From: Marinimicrobium sp. C6131
Lineage (GTDB): Bacteria > Pseudomonadota > Gammaproteobacteria > Pseudomonadales > Cellvibrionaceae
NCBI RefSeq assembly: GCF_026153455.1
Contig: NZ_CP110629.1
Location: forward strand, 2,108,001-2,172,000
DNA: 64,000 nucleotides
Reading direction: 5' to 3'
A program made the translations under genes and the position numbers. Shown here one piece after another: positions 18,663 to 28,224 of this stretch. The notes beneath the pieces were generated by a model. It was not told the origin of the DNA. It worked only from the letters and a program-made list of their open reading frames with translations, and did no database searches. How positions within the stretch are numbered: the first letter of the stretch is position 1; each line of letters begins with the position of its first letter.

Positions 18663-20177
18663 TCACCGCCGCGAGGCGGCGGATGCCACCGCCGGCGGGG
18701 TCTGCACATCAAACGCGACCACCAGGCGCTCACCATCATCAAAGGGCACAGTGGAATGCCACAGGGTTGAGGGAAACAGCACCAGCCGAGCGGCCTTGGG
18801 TTCAACTTTCTTATAGGCCTCGAGATCAAGTTCAAGCTCCGGCGGTGGAGTGCCGAACTGAAGCCAGCCCGCCGGCGGCCTCCCCATCTGCTCAACCTCA
18901 GGCAGAGAAATATAGAGCGCAGAGCTGATCCAGCCTACCGGATGGGTATGACTGACATTATAACCCTGGGAGTTAAGACGCACCGACCAACTGCCGGAAA
19001 AGTGAACCCGCCCCCGCAACACTTCCTGTCGGCTCACTCCCAGCAAGGGATGACCGGCCACTGGCTCCGGTAAACGGCTGACGTAGGTTTGCACCGCCGC
19101 TTGAATACGCGCTCTCAAATCTCGCAGTATGGGTTCGTGACGCAGGAACAGATTCTGGTCGGTTTGCGTGCCCCCACGGACCGACTGCTCTGCATAGGGC
19201 GAGCGGGCGGTGTGCAGCTGCCGCAAGAGCAGGGTGAGCTGAGCGAGTTCATCCCCGCTCAGCTCCAGCTCAAACGTTTGCGCACGCCGGGCTCCCTCGT
19301 CCAGCCACTCGGCGCGAGGATCCTTACGCAGTCGCCAGATCAGAGACAGATAAGGCCAGATGACCGGCGCGGAGCGCGTATTCATATGGCGCAGCGCCGC
19401 CTGTTCTGCACGCTCCGGGTCACCCCGGCGCAGACTGTACCGGATCAGCGCCATATCACGCACCAAGTCGTTGATCGAGGCGGTCTGTTCAAACAGTGTG
19501 GCCGCGCGCTCGTCATCACCCGACTCACTTGCAACAAACAGCTCGGCAAGGGTCAGTTGGGGATACCCTTCAAACCGCTTTGCGGCCGCCTCAAGCACAC
19601 GACGGGATCCGGTCCAGTCGCGAACCTGGGCAAGACTCCGGAACCACTCCAGCCACAAGGACAGATTATCGGGTTGCCGAGCACAGGCATCCTTGAAGGT
19701 ATCGGTAAAGTGTCTGGTATCACCACCGGTGTAGCACAGACTGGCGAGACTCTTGTGGCCAACCAACCAGCCGGGTTGCTGTTTCAGAGCGTCCTGCAGC
19801 AAGCCAATGGCTTTGTCCCGCTGCCGCTCCGCGGCCAGCGCCGATGTATAGCCCCGCAGCACATTCAGGTCATGAGGCGCCAACTGCAACACACGCTCAA
19901 AAAACGCCGTTGAGGGAAGGCCAGCCAGAAACCGGCTTTGAGCCAACGCCATCGCCGTATCAGCATTATTCCCATCCAATGCACAGGCCCGGGCGAAAGC
20001 ATCGGCGGCCTCCGGTTCCCACTGCTCCTGGTGCAGCGCATACCCCAACTGAGTCCAGATCGCTACGCTATCGGGATATTGCCCGGAAGCAGTCCGCAGT
20101 CGTTCAACCGCAAGGTCCGCGCGCCCTTCATTCATGTCCTGCTGTGCATTTTGCAACACTTTATCGGTGGACACCAC
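18663..20177 (-). CDS. TPR-repeat protein with C-terminal putative 2OG-Fe(II) oxygenase domain
   Basis: A 504-residue protein, cytoplasmic as far as can be seen (no signal peptide). Start is a GTG at 20177 (or the next GTG, 20174) behind GGAG. The N-terminal two thirds (about 1-310) is built of TPR-like helical pairs (LRTASGQYPDSVAIWTQLGY and similar). The C-terminal 200 residues resemble the putative 2OG-Fe(II) oxygenase family PF13759: HTHPVGWISSALYI offers His ligands, and LVLFPSTLWHSTVPF supplies the distal His with a following Arg (GERLVVAF) for the oxoglutarate. Its gene is between a TonB receptor and a halogenase-like gene, so these three may act as one module. The substrate is unknown. 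Confidence 0.75.
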   Translation of the reverse strand: MVSTDKVLQNAQQDMNEGRADLAVERLRTASGQYPDSVAIWTQLGYALHQEQWEPEAADAFARACALDGNNADTAMALAQSRFLAGLPSTAFFERVLQLAPHDLNVLRGYTSALAAERQRDKAIGLLQDALKQQPGWLVGHKSLASLCYTGGDTRHFTDTFKDACARQPDNLSLWLEWFRSLAQVRDWTGSRRVLEAAAKRFEGYPQLTLAELFVASESGDDERAATLFEQTASINDLVRDMALIRYSLRRGDPERAEQAALRHMNTRSAPVIWPYLSLIWRLRKDPRAEWLDEGARRAQTFELELSGDELAQLTLLLRQLHTARSPYAEQSVRGGTQTDQNLFLRHEPILRDLRARIQAAVQTYVSRLPEPVAGHPLLGVSRQEVLRGRVHFSGSWSVRLNSQGYNVSHTHPVGWISSALYISLPEVEQMGRPPAGWLQFGTPPPELELDLEAYKKVEPKAARLVLFPSTLWHSTVPFDDGERLVVAFDVQTPPAVASAASRR

Positions 20178-20316
20178 GTCACTCCGCCAGCACTGTCATC
20201 CACAGAAAAACAGGGCCGTGCATCTTGCCACCACCCCGTGTACATTCGAAAAAGCCCACCGCTCCTGAACGCCAGACTGAAACGATCAGGGGCAGCAGGC
20301 TTGGGGCCGTCCCGCC

Positions 20317-22830
20317 TTAGAGCAGGACTTTGATGGAGGCCCGGGCCGTACGACCCAGGGCAGCGTTGCCGCTCAGCACCGCTGGCGTAACCGAAGTATC
20401 GTTTACGCCTCCCGCCCCGCGAAGATCCAGCTCGTCCAGCAGATTATAGACCTGAAGTCCGAGCTCGAGGTTCTCTGTGGGGCTGTACTTGGCATTGGCC
20501 CCCCAAGTCGCGGAGCCGGGCCACTCCCGCTGACCCGCATCCAGAGTATCGGTCTGGCCGGTCACATTGAGTCCCACGCTAAACTGGTCGGTCAGCTCGT
20601 AACTGGAGTAAATGGTGTAAGTCAGATCCGGTATACCACTGGCACGACGGAAACTCTCATCCCCCACACCCAACTGCTCGGCATCGGTAAAGGTGGCGTT
20701 GGCAGTCACCGATAAACGGTCCCAGAAATAAGTACCCAAGAGTTCGAAACCCTGCGACTTGTACTCAGCATCGATGATGCAACCACCGACATCCCCGAAG
20801 CCCAGATCCCGACATACGGTCTGCGACAACTCAAAGGTGCTCTGCTTGAAATCACCTTTAAGTAGTGTCAACTCAATGGAATAGAGGCCATCAAACAGCT
20901 CTCCACGATTCTTGATACCCACTTCGTATTGATTGACGAAGTCGACATCCGCCACCCGTCCTGACTCATTGAGCGAACCGTCGGCATTGATTTTCCCACT
21001 GACGGTCTGACGATCCCCGTTGAAGCGCCCACCTTCGGAAGCACGCACAAACAGACTGGTATCGCTGGAGGCCTTCCACAAACCGCCCACCGTCCAGCTC
21101 TCATAGCTGGTGTCATAGTCCAGATTTTCCCGAGCGCCCTGCGCCTCCATAGTGGGAATCATCACGGTGACCTGATCGCCGTTGTAGTCGGTAGTTTGCA
21201 CCGGGGTATCCTCGGTGACCAGGCCGGCAACCGTCCACCCAGAGGACTTCACATTTTCAAACCGGGTGCTGACATCAAAAATGAACAGGTCGTTCTCCCA
21301 GTCCAGCACGACATAAGGCGCTGTATTGGTGTAGGAAAGATCGTAATCCCGGGAACAGCAGTCCCCCCAGTTGTCGTTGAAGCCCGCAATTCCACGAGCG
21401 GTCAGCAGGTTACCTTCATCGTCATACAGATCCAGCATCGCCGGGTTATCGCCACTCACTTCGGTATAAGTCCGATTGATGTGCCAATCCATCGCGATAT
21501 CCTGCTTCATATGGAAATAGCCGGCACGCACGGTCAGATCACCTTCGCCCAGCCAATACTCACCAATCAGCGTCAGATCATTCACAAAGCTGCCCACATC
21601 ACGCATATTGGTGTGAACATTGGGGCCGTTGTCCAGATACTCTCTATTATACAACTGTCCGGCATTTGGGCCGTTAGCGTAACGGATCTCGCCGACCGTC
21701 GCGCCATTGACCATTGAACCGATCACGCTATCGGCACGAATCACGTTCTGAAATGGCGAGTAGAAGGTACCGCTCTGCTCGGTCCAACGCATTTTATTCT
21801 CTGCGCGAAGGTTGTCGGTAAATACGTATTGGAGCTCGTTACCGATAGCCGTGGTTTTCGTGGCGATGCCATTCATCGGAACGGTTTCCAGATCGCCCTC
21901 CCGGTTCACAATCTGATTCTGATTGTTGAGGATAGAATAGTTCGACTGGTCTCTGCCATCAAAACCGGGAAACGCCTTGATATTACTCACCTTGTCGCCA
22001 TTTACACTGCCAAGGAACGGACTGCCGGTGTAGTTGGCTTCCTGGGTATCCGCGAATTTCCCCAAAAACCGGATATAGCCCTGGTTGTCGTCAAAGTACT
22101 TGGTGATATTGCCTTTGATCTGAACACTGTCACTGGCACCGTAAGGAATCTCCAGCGGCCCTTCACCTTGTCGAACAAAACCGCCGACGTGGTAGTTGAC
22201 CGAGTCACTGGCGGGTCCACCGTAACGGAAGTCGATTCGGCTTTCATCAAAGCCCAAGCCGGTATTCGCCTGTATATAACCACCTTCCTCCTGACCATAG
22301 TTACTGATGTAGTTAATGATCGCCCCGGGAGCCTGGGAGGTGTAGGTTCCAGCCGTACCACCACGAATACCTTCGACCTTATCCACCGAGGCGTCAAAGC
22401 GGGTCCAGTAGTCATTGTTGCCAAACTGGATATCGCCAAACAGGACGGTGGGCAACCCATCTTCCTGAATCTGTACAAAAGGCGAGCCGCCGGTCGCGAC
22501 CGGCAGCCCCCGTACGGCGATATTGGCGTTGCCGCCAGGCCCTGAGGTACCAGAGACCTGAATCCCCGGAATCATCCTCAGCACTTCCGACTCGGAGCTG
22601 GGCTGAAAATCCTGAATAGCGTCGGTATTCACGGCCGTCACCGCGACGGAACTTTCAATCTGAGATCGCCCGCCACCGGCCGCGGCCGTGACCAGAATCT
22701 CTTCAAGGGCAGGCTGTTGCTGAGCTTGAGCGCTGAAGGGAAAGGCCAAAGCCAACATTGACGAAGACGTCAGCGCCATTGTGATAGCTGAAGTCAGAGG
22801 GTTTTTCTTGATACCCGATTGTTTATCCAC
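20317..22830 (-). CDS. TonB-dependent receptor
   Basis: An 837-residue outer-membrane receptor. I start at the GTG at 22830, which has GAGGT six bases before it, rather than the GTG at 22842; either gives a long signal region ending FSAQA. The plug includes EEILVTAAAGGG (TonB-box region), EVLRMIPGIQVSG and NIAVRGLP; the barrel ends in ASIKVLL. The plug differs clearly from that of the receptor at 13736-16681 and from SusC, so the locus contains three distinct receptor types. It is the head of the unit continuing into the TPR/2OG-oxygenase and halogenase genes 140 bases downstream. Ligand is unknown, presumably an oligosaccharide or related metabolite of the fructan substrate. Confidence 0.9.
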   Translation of the reverse strand: MDKQSGIKKNPLTSAITMALTSSSMLALAFPFSAQAQQQPALEEILVTAAAGGGRSQIESSVAVTAVNTDAIQDFQPSSESEVLRMIPGIQVSGTSGPGGNANIAVRGLPVATGGSPFVQIQEDGLPTVLFGDIQFGNNDYWTRFDASVDKVEGIRGGTAGTYTSQAPGAIINYISNYGQEEGGYIQANTGLGFDESRIDFRYGGPASDSVNYHVGGFVRQGEGPLEIPYGASDSVQIKGNITKYFDDNQGYIRFLGKFADTQEANYTGSPFLGSVNGDKVSNIKAFPGFDGRDQSNYSILNNQNQIVNREGDLETVPMNGIATKTTAIGNELQYVFTDNLRAENKMRWTEQSGTFYSPFQNVIRADSVIGSMVNGATVGEIRYANGPNAGQLYNREYLDNGPNVHTNMRDVGSFVNDLTLIGEYWLGEGDLTVRAGYFHMKQDIAMDWHINRTYTEVSGDNPAMLDLYDDEGNLLTARGIAGFNDNWGDCCSRDYDLSYTNTAPYVVLDWENDLFIFDVSTRFENVKSSGWTVAGLVTEDTPVQTTDYNGDQVTVMIPTMEAQGARENLDYDTSYESWTVGGLWKASSDTSLFVRASEGGRFNGDRQTVSGKINADGSLNESGRVADVDFVNQYEVGIKNRGELFDGLYSIELTLLKGDFKQSTFELSQTVCRDLGFGDVGGCIIDAEYKSQGFELLGTYFWDRLSVTANATFTDAEQLGVGDESFRRASGIPDLTYTIYSSYELTDQFSVGLNVTGQTDTLDAGQREWPGSATWGANAKYSPTENLELGLQVYNLLDELDLRGAGGVNDTSVTPAVLSGNAALGRTARASIKVLL

Positions 22831-23141
22831 GTTACACCTCACATGTCTTGGTGATGAGGAGCCAACTATGAGTCAACCGCCAGGCCATGGCGGACATCTA
22901 GAGGAGGGTTGCGCCGACGGGAACACTACATACCCGAACAGAACAACGAGTGACTTACTCATAATAGCTCACACTTTTATTGTTTGCCCTACTGGCTGCA
23001 GCCCCAATTCGCAGGGCTCCAGATAGAAGGAGAGCTCGATTTTGAAAGCTGAACGACCGCTTCCGGTATTGACCTGAATTTTTCCCTAGCCTTTTACCGC
23101 TTCTTCCATGCACAGCAACTTACATAACTCCCCAACTAATT

Positions 23142-23165
23142 TCAACACATTTATTAAATAAGCAA
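23142..23165. promoter_or_regulatory. AT-rich candidate operator, copy 3 (upstream of TonB receptor)
   Basis: Starts TCAACACATTTATTAAATAA; nearly identical to copy 2. The core TTTATTAAATAA resembles the AT-rich half sites known for ROK repressors such as NagC and Mlc. Regulation by the local ROK protein is inference. Confidence 0.45.
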
Positions 23166-23313
23166 AAATACAGGAAAAGTGTTATAAATCGCGTAACAAT
23201 TTGATTTTAAATGGTTTTATTCACCCAATTATAAAAAAACGCACTGTTATATAAATAACTGTGATATTGACCCAGGTATCATCAAGCCGAGCCGGTGCCG
23301 GGACACACCCAAA

Positions 23314-23343
23314 TAAAAAGGCGCGCCCCTCTCGGGGCGCGCC
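23314..23343 (-). terminator. Rho-independent terminator of the susC-susD unit
   Basis: On the minus strand a perfect 10-bp stem (GGCGCGCCCC/GGGGCGCGCC, 4-nt loop) is followed by TTTTTA. It lies 120 bases after the SusD stop codon. Confidence 0.9.
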
Positions 23344-23414
23344 TGCACCAACATTGTGCCAATTTAGGGAGAGACATTCCCTGGGAGAGCTCCAGCACCC
23401 AACACGCTGGAGAG

Positions 23415-23447
23415 CGTCCTGCACCGCGGAGAGTCTGGTGCAGGACG
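23415..23447. repeat. Perfect 11-bp inverted repeat after susD
   Basis: CGTCCTGCACC and GGTGCAGGACG are separated by 11 bases. A second, shorter hairpin (GCTCCAGC/GCTGGAG) lies just downstream on the minus strand, before the terminator. They may stabilise the susCD transcript 3' end. Confidence 0.6.
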
Positions 23448-23465
23448 TGTTCATAACACCCGGTT

Positions 23466-25190
23466 TCAGTAACCCGGGTTCTGTTGGTAAACACCACCAC
23501 TGAGATTGATCTGCTGCTGCGGGATCGGCATGTACTCATGCTTGCCGGCCTTAAACTCCGCATCGGTCAGATACTCCTTGCGCGTCTGTTCGACTTCCAG
23601 GTACGCATCCAGTGTTTCTTTGGCCACGCCCCAACGAACCAGATCAAAGAACCGGTGCCCTTCCAGGCCCAACTCCAGACGACGCTCCCAGCGCAGGGCC
23701 CGACGAGCTTCATCCTGGTCAGCAAAGTCGCTGTAGGTGCCAATATTGTAGATACTGAAGTTGTTCCCCAGACGACCGGTACTGCCCGCCGCACGCTGGC
23801 GAATCCGGTTGATGATCGGCAGGGCTTCATCTTCGCGATTCAGCTCGATCAACGCTTCCGCTTTCCACAACAATACGTCGGCGTAACGAACCAGAATCGT
23901 ATTTTTGGAGGTCACCGTAAAAGGACCGTTCTGCATACGGCACTCGCAGTCGGGATGTTCCAGCTCCTTCATGGAAATGAAGTTGCCGTAGGTGGCCGGG
24001 TTGCGCGCCCAGGCGTCTGCGTCTTCCACAATCAGGTCATCGTCGTATTTGAACGGTTTGCTTTCCATACCGACGGTGTGATCCAGACGGGGATCAACCA
24101 TGTCAGACGATGCGTCGTAGTTGCTGTCGTTGAAGGAATCAAACAGCGGCAGACCATCGGCACCGGTTTTGAACGCGTTGACAAAGTTTTCCGTGGGCAC
24201 ATGGAAACCACAGCAACCGAAACCACCGGCCATCGGGGTATTCAGAGCCACACCCCAGGAGCCTCGACCATCGGGGCTGCCATCGTCACGTGAACGCTGG
24301 ATTTCAAACACGGACTCACGGTTGTTCTCAAACTCCCACAGGAAGTTCTCCGCGTAATCATTCACCAGACCGTAATGGCCATTTTCCTCAATGTCGTCCA
24401 CCAGGCTGACCACCTCTTCCAGCTTGTCGGCATCAATGCTGGTCACCTGATGATTCTCGTCCTGCACATAGGCCTGATAGAGCAGCGTCTTGGCCAGATA
24501 GGCCCGCGCGGCATCGCGATCAGCCCGACCGACTTGCGCCTGGTCCTGAGGCAAAGGCAGGTTTTCCACACCGAAGCGGAAATCGGCGGCAATTTTGTCC
24601 CACAGCTCCTGGGACGTCAGATCCACATTGCTCGCGGTCTCCACCTGCTCTGGGGTCATGGTTTCATCAATCCAGGGCACCCGGTTGTAGTGGATTTTAA
24701 GATCGAAGTAGAACACACCCCGGATAAAGCGAAGTTCCGCCTGCCGTGCGGCTTTGTTCGGATAAACACTTTCATCCACGTCATTCATGACCTGAAGCGC
24801 CGAGTTCACTCGGGAAATACCGGTGAAATCACGCACCCATTTTTTGTTGTTCAGGTCAATGAAGTCCGGGGGGAAGGACTCACCATCTGCCACCAGCGGC
24901 TCGTACAGCGACAGGGCATGATAGGCGAAAATGTCCGCCGCACCGTTACCACCCTTGTGGGCGTCGCCCGCACGCAGGTTGCCCGTCGGCCACAGGTACA
25001 TCGGGGCCGTGTAGTGGTCGTTGCCCAGGTAGGAGTACGCTGAGGTCACCAACGCGTCCAGATTATCGACGGTTTTTACCTGTTCTTCACTCAAGGCCGA
25101 CTTCGGCTCAACGTCCAGAGAGTCGCTGCCACACGCCGTAATGGCAAAGGCCATCACCGCGGACAGTGCTAACTTATAAGTCTTATTCAT
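23466..25190 (-). CDS. susD: SusD/RagB family glycan-binding lipoprotein
   Basis: A 574-residue outer-membrane lipoprotein that would cap the SusC channel and bind fructan oligosaccharide. The ATG follows GAGG; the signal ends in lipobox AITAC (Cys20). The N-terminal LDVEPKSALSE, TPR-like helical core (KAARQAELRFIRGVFYFDLK) and the C-terminal MPIPQQQINLSGG...QNPGY are hallmarks of SusD. It begins 49 bases after the SusC gene, the standard susC-susD order. This pairing is a Bacteroidetes trait and is rare in gammaproteobacteria, so horizontal acquisition is likely. The gene symbol denotes the family only; orthology with starch SusD is not implied. Confidence 0.93.
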   Translation of the reverse strand: MNKTYKLALSAVMAFAITACGSDSLDVEPKSALSEEQVKTVDNLDALVTSAYSYLGNDHYTAPMYLWPTGNLRAGDAHKGGNGAADIFAYHALSLYEPLVADGESFPPDFIDLNNKKWVRDFTGISRVNSALQVMNDVDESVYPNKAARQAELRFIRGVFYFDLKIHYNRVPWIDETMTPEQVETASNVDLTSQELWDKIAADFRFGVENLPLPQDQAQVGRADRDAARAYLAKTLLYQAYVQDENHQVTSIDADKLEEVVSLVDDIEENGHYGLVNDYAENFLWEFENNRESVFEIQRSRDDGSPDGRGSWGVALNTPMAGGFGCCGFHVPTENFVNAFKTGADGLPLFDSFNDSNYDASSDMVDPRLDHTVGMESKPFKYDDDLIVEDADAWARNPATYGNFISMKELEHPDCECRMQNGPFTVTSKNTILVRYADVLLWKAEALIELNREDEALPIINRIRQRAAGSTGRLGNNFSIYNIGTYSDFADQDEARRALRWERRLELGLEGHRFFDLVRWGVAKETLDAYLEVEQTRKEYLTDAEFKAGKHEYMPIPQQQINLSGGVYQQNPGY

Positions 25191-25239
25191 GATGTTAACC
25201 TCAATAGTTCAATATTTGAATTCGTTATAGGGTCCCGGC

Positions 25240-28155
25240 TTAGAAGGTGACATTCATACCCACATTGATGCTGCGCGGAATCGGGAAAGTGGCTCCCGGC
25301 GTCTCAGGATCCTGAGCCAGGGTACCGTCCGGCGTAATGGTCAGCAGGTTCTGCCCCTGGATATAGAAGCGACCCGTGCTGGCACCAATGGCTCCCCAGA
25401 AGCTGTCCGATGGGGTGTAGCCCACTGACAGGTCACGCAACTTGAGGTAGGACGCATCTTCCCAGAAGAAGGTGGAAGAGCGGGCCTCGTTGTTGTTGTC
25501 GACCAGAGTCAGTGCCGGCACGTTGCTGCCGGTGTTTTCCGGGCTCCAGGCTCCCAGCACGCGATCACCATAGTTGGAACCGGCGTTCAGCGAGGTGAAG
25601 TCGGTAAAGAAGCGCCAATGGTTGCGAATCTGCCCACCGTGAACGCCCTGCCAGAACATATTGAAGTCCCAGTTTTCATACCCGAGCTTGAAGTTCACAC
25701 CATAGATCAGATCCGGATCGGAGGTCGTGAAGAACGTCTGATCAGCTTCGGTGATTTCGCCATCACCATTCAGGTCCGAGTAACGAATGCGACCTGGCGC
25801 AGCGCCGCCCTGAGTTGCATGAGCGTCCACTTCGTCCTGGCTCTGAAACAGACCGTCGGCAACATAGCCGTATACGGCGTTGATGGACTGCCCGAGAATT
25901 GTCTTGTCACGTCCGTCACCGGGGAAGGAGTTCACCACATCCGCGGGCAGCGAAATAACTTCGTTCTCGGCGCTTGAGACGTTGCCGCTGATCTCATAAT
26001 TGAATACACCGACGCCATCAATCTCAAAGTCGTTGGCATAGTTCAGCACCAGTTCAAAACCGGAGTTCTCGATGGTACCGCCGTTAACGATCTGGGACGC
26101 CCCTTCACCCTGCGTGGCCAGAGGCTGGGTGCGGGTCAGAATGTCTTCGGTGGTTTTATCGAACCAGTCCAGTGAGCCCCAGAAGGAACCACCGAACATT
26201 TCAAAGTCGATACCCACGTTGGTCTGTACCGATGTCTCCCACTTCAGGTCCGGGTTGCCGATCTGTACCCGGGCGAAGCCCGAAGGCAGGTTGCCGGTAT
26301 CCGCACCATTCAGGTCGTACGCAGTGCCCTCATCCTGCTGAGTGGTAAACAGGGAGGTCGTCGCGTAGCGACTTTCGTAGATGGTAGAGGTCGCCCGGGT
26401 ATCAATTTCCTGGTTACCGTTTTCACCCCAGCTCGCACGCAACTTCAGCTCGTCGATAAAATCGACATCAAAGAAAGCTTCATCAGAGATAAACCAGCCA
26501 GCTGACACGGCGGGGAAGGTACCGTAGCGGTTATTTTCACCAAATCGGGAAGAACCATCGCGCCGTACCGTGACCGACGCCAGATATCGGCCCTCGAAAT
26601 CGTAGTCAATCTGAGTGAAATAGGACTGCATATTCCAGGCGTCACCGGAGCCGCCCACTTCGGTTCCAGAGGTGCCCTGAGACAGGAACGCAAAGTCGCG
26701 ACTATCCGAGGCGTAACCCTGGTTGCTACCGGAAAATCCTTCGGTTTCAAAATCAACCGTTTCCGCCCCTACCAGAACTTTCAGAAAGTGGCCACCATCA
26801 AAGCTCCAGCTCTGCTCAGCCGTATTGGTCCACACCAGTGTCTTGTTCCAGTTATGGTTGGTAATCAACTGATCTTCAAAGTTGAGATTGCCTGCCTGAA
26901 AGGCACGCGTGTAATCGCGATAATAGAACTGGCCGTAATCTACCCCCACATTGGACCGCAGGATCAGATCATCCAATGGACGGTATTCTACATAGGCGTT
27001 ACCGACCACCCGGTTATAGGTGTTTTCATTGTCCTTGTTCATCTCGATCAGACGCACCGGATTGTCCCGGTCGGTTATGCCCGCAGCCGGACCACCCCAA
27101 CCTAGGCCATCTTCCGTTCGGATCGGCACAATGGACTGCTGCTCAATGGACAGATTGAGAGCCCCTTCGGCCAAATCATTGACTTTATTGGACACTTGAT
27201 TGGTAAAAGTAAAGTTTTCACCAATCGTCACATCGCCATCAAGAAAGTCCAGACTGGAGTTCACACGAAAGGCCAGACGCTCAAACTCAGACTCATCGAC
27301 AACGCCCTGCGCATTGTAGTAACCAAATGACGCGTATACGTTTGACCTGTCAGTGGAGTTCCCCATGGAAATGTGCAGATCGCTCACTTTGGCAGTTCGG
27401 GTTACTGCATCAAACCAGTTGGTGTCAGCCGGTCGCATTGTCTGCGCCGAATCGAGATATTCGGGCAAACGAATCTCATTCAGCTGGGGATTGTTGAAAT
27501 CCCCGTTCCAGTCATAGTTATACAAGGGGCTGGCATTGTTGGGATCAGAGCCATCATTGACTGCTGCCTGAAATACCGCGCGCGCCCGCTGCTGAGTGTT
27601 CAGCGGATTAAGATCATAGGAGTATTCCTGAAAAGACTGGTTGAGCTTGACTTGAACACCTTCCGCGTCAGAGCCCTTCTTGGTGGTAATCACGATGACC
27701 CCGTTAGCAGCCCGGGCACCGTAGACGCTGCCGGTTGCCGCGTCCCGCAGGACTTGGATGGAGGCAATATCGTTGGGGTTCAACTCATGCATGCCTTTGG
27801 TGGTTGGCACGCCATCAATCACGTATAGCGGGTCATTGAAACCAAGGCCGCCAATACCCTGACCCCGAATACGCACACGAGAGGATGGATTGGGATTCCC
27901 GTTTGAGCTGATCTGAACCCCCGGAAGGCGTCCCTGAAGGTTCTGCATGATATTACCCGAAGGTAAGTCCTGAACGTCGTCCAGGTTCACCGCATTTACG
28001 GCACCAAGCAGCTTCTTCTCCTCGGTCGTGCTGTAGCCGGTAACCACAACTTCCTCCAGCGGCTGCATCGCTGGATCACTGCCAGACTGCGCATAGGCCA
28101 GGCCCGGCGTTATCGCGCACGCGAGTGCGCTTAAGGTAAATAGTGACTTGTTCAT
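25240..28155 (-). CDS. susC: SusC/RagA family TonB-linked outer-membrane transporter
   Basis: A 971-residue importer that would work with SusD to take up fructo-oligosaccharides. I choose the ATG at 28155 because AAGAGG lies nine bases before it, while it touches the ATG at 28164. After the signal peptide (AYAQ) comes EEVVVTGYSTTEEKKLLGAV, then the SusC plug signatures NIMQNLQGRLPGVQI, DPLYVIDGVP and LRDAATGSVYGARAANG. The barrel ends in INVGMNVTF. Unlike typical SusC it lacks the N-terminal carboxypeptidase-regulatory-like extension: the mature protein begins directly with the TonB-box region, as in proteobacterial receptors. It follows the GH32 gene at 28225-30963 by 69 bases and precedes susD. 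Confidence 0.94.
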   Translation of the reverse strand: MNKSLFTLSALACAITPGLAYAQSGSDPAMQPLEEVVVTGYSTTEEKKLLGAVNAVNLDDVQDLPSGNIMQNLQGRLPGVQISSNGNPNPSSRVRIRGQGIGGLGFNDPLYVIDGVPTTKGMHELNPNDIASIQVLRDAATGSVYGARAANGVIVITTKKGSDAEGVQVKLNQSFQEYSYDLNPLNTQQRARAVFQAAVNDGSDPNNASPLYNYDWNGDFNNPQLNEIRLPEYLDSAQTMRPADTNWFDAVTRTAKVSDLHISMGNSTDRSNVYASFGYYNAQGVVDESEFERLAFRVNSSLDFLDGDVTIGENFTFTNQVSNKVNDLAEGALNLSIEQQSIVPIRTEDGLGWGGPAAGITDRDNPVRLIEMNKDNENTYNRVVGNAYVEYRPLDDLILRSNVGVDYGQFYYRDYTRAFQAGNLNFEDQLITNHNWNKTLVWTNTAEQSWSFDGGHFLKVLVGAETVDFETEGFSGSNQGYASDSRDFAFLSQGTSGTEVGGSGDAWNMQSYFTQIDYDFEGRYLASVTVRRDGSSRFGENNRYGTFPAVSAGWFISDEAFFDVDFIDELKLRASWGENGNQEIDTRATSTIYESRYATTSLFTTQQDEGTAYDLNGADTGNLPSGFARVQIGNPDLKWETSVQTNVGIDFEMFGGSFWGSLDWFDKTTEDILTRTQPLATQGEGASQIVNGGTIENSGFELVLNYANDFEIDGVGVFNYEISGNVSSAENEVISLPADVVNSFPGDGRDKTILGQSINAVYGYVADGLFQSQDEVDAHATQGGAAPGRIRYSDLNGDGEITEADQTFFTTSDPDLIYGVNFKLGYENWDFNMFWQGVHGGQIRNHWRFFTDFTSLNAGSNYGDRVLGAWSPENTGSNVPALTLVDNNNEARSSTFFWEDASYLKLRDLSVGYTPSDSFWGAIGASTGRFYIQGQNLLTITPDGTLAQDPETPGATFPIPRSINVGMNVTF

Positions 28156-28224
28156 AGAGTGCATCCTCTTACTTATTGTTGAAACACGGTCATCTCAATG
28201 ACTCAGATTGAAAACGAGTTAGCG

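Larger units (their letters stand above)
22831..23465. other. Intergenic region between susD-like gene and TonB receptor gene
   Basis: About 635 bases with no gene that I can support. From right to left on the minus strand it holds two hairpins, the susD terminator, an AT-rich stretch with motif copy 3, and the leader of the downstream receptor. Short frames at 22781-23026 and 23261-23563 lack family resemblance. Confidence 0.6.
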
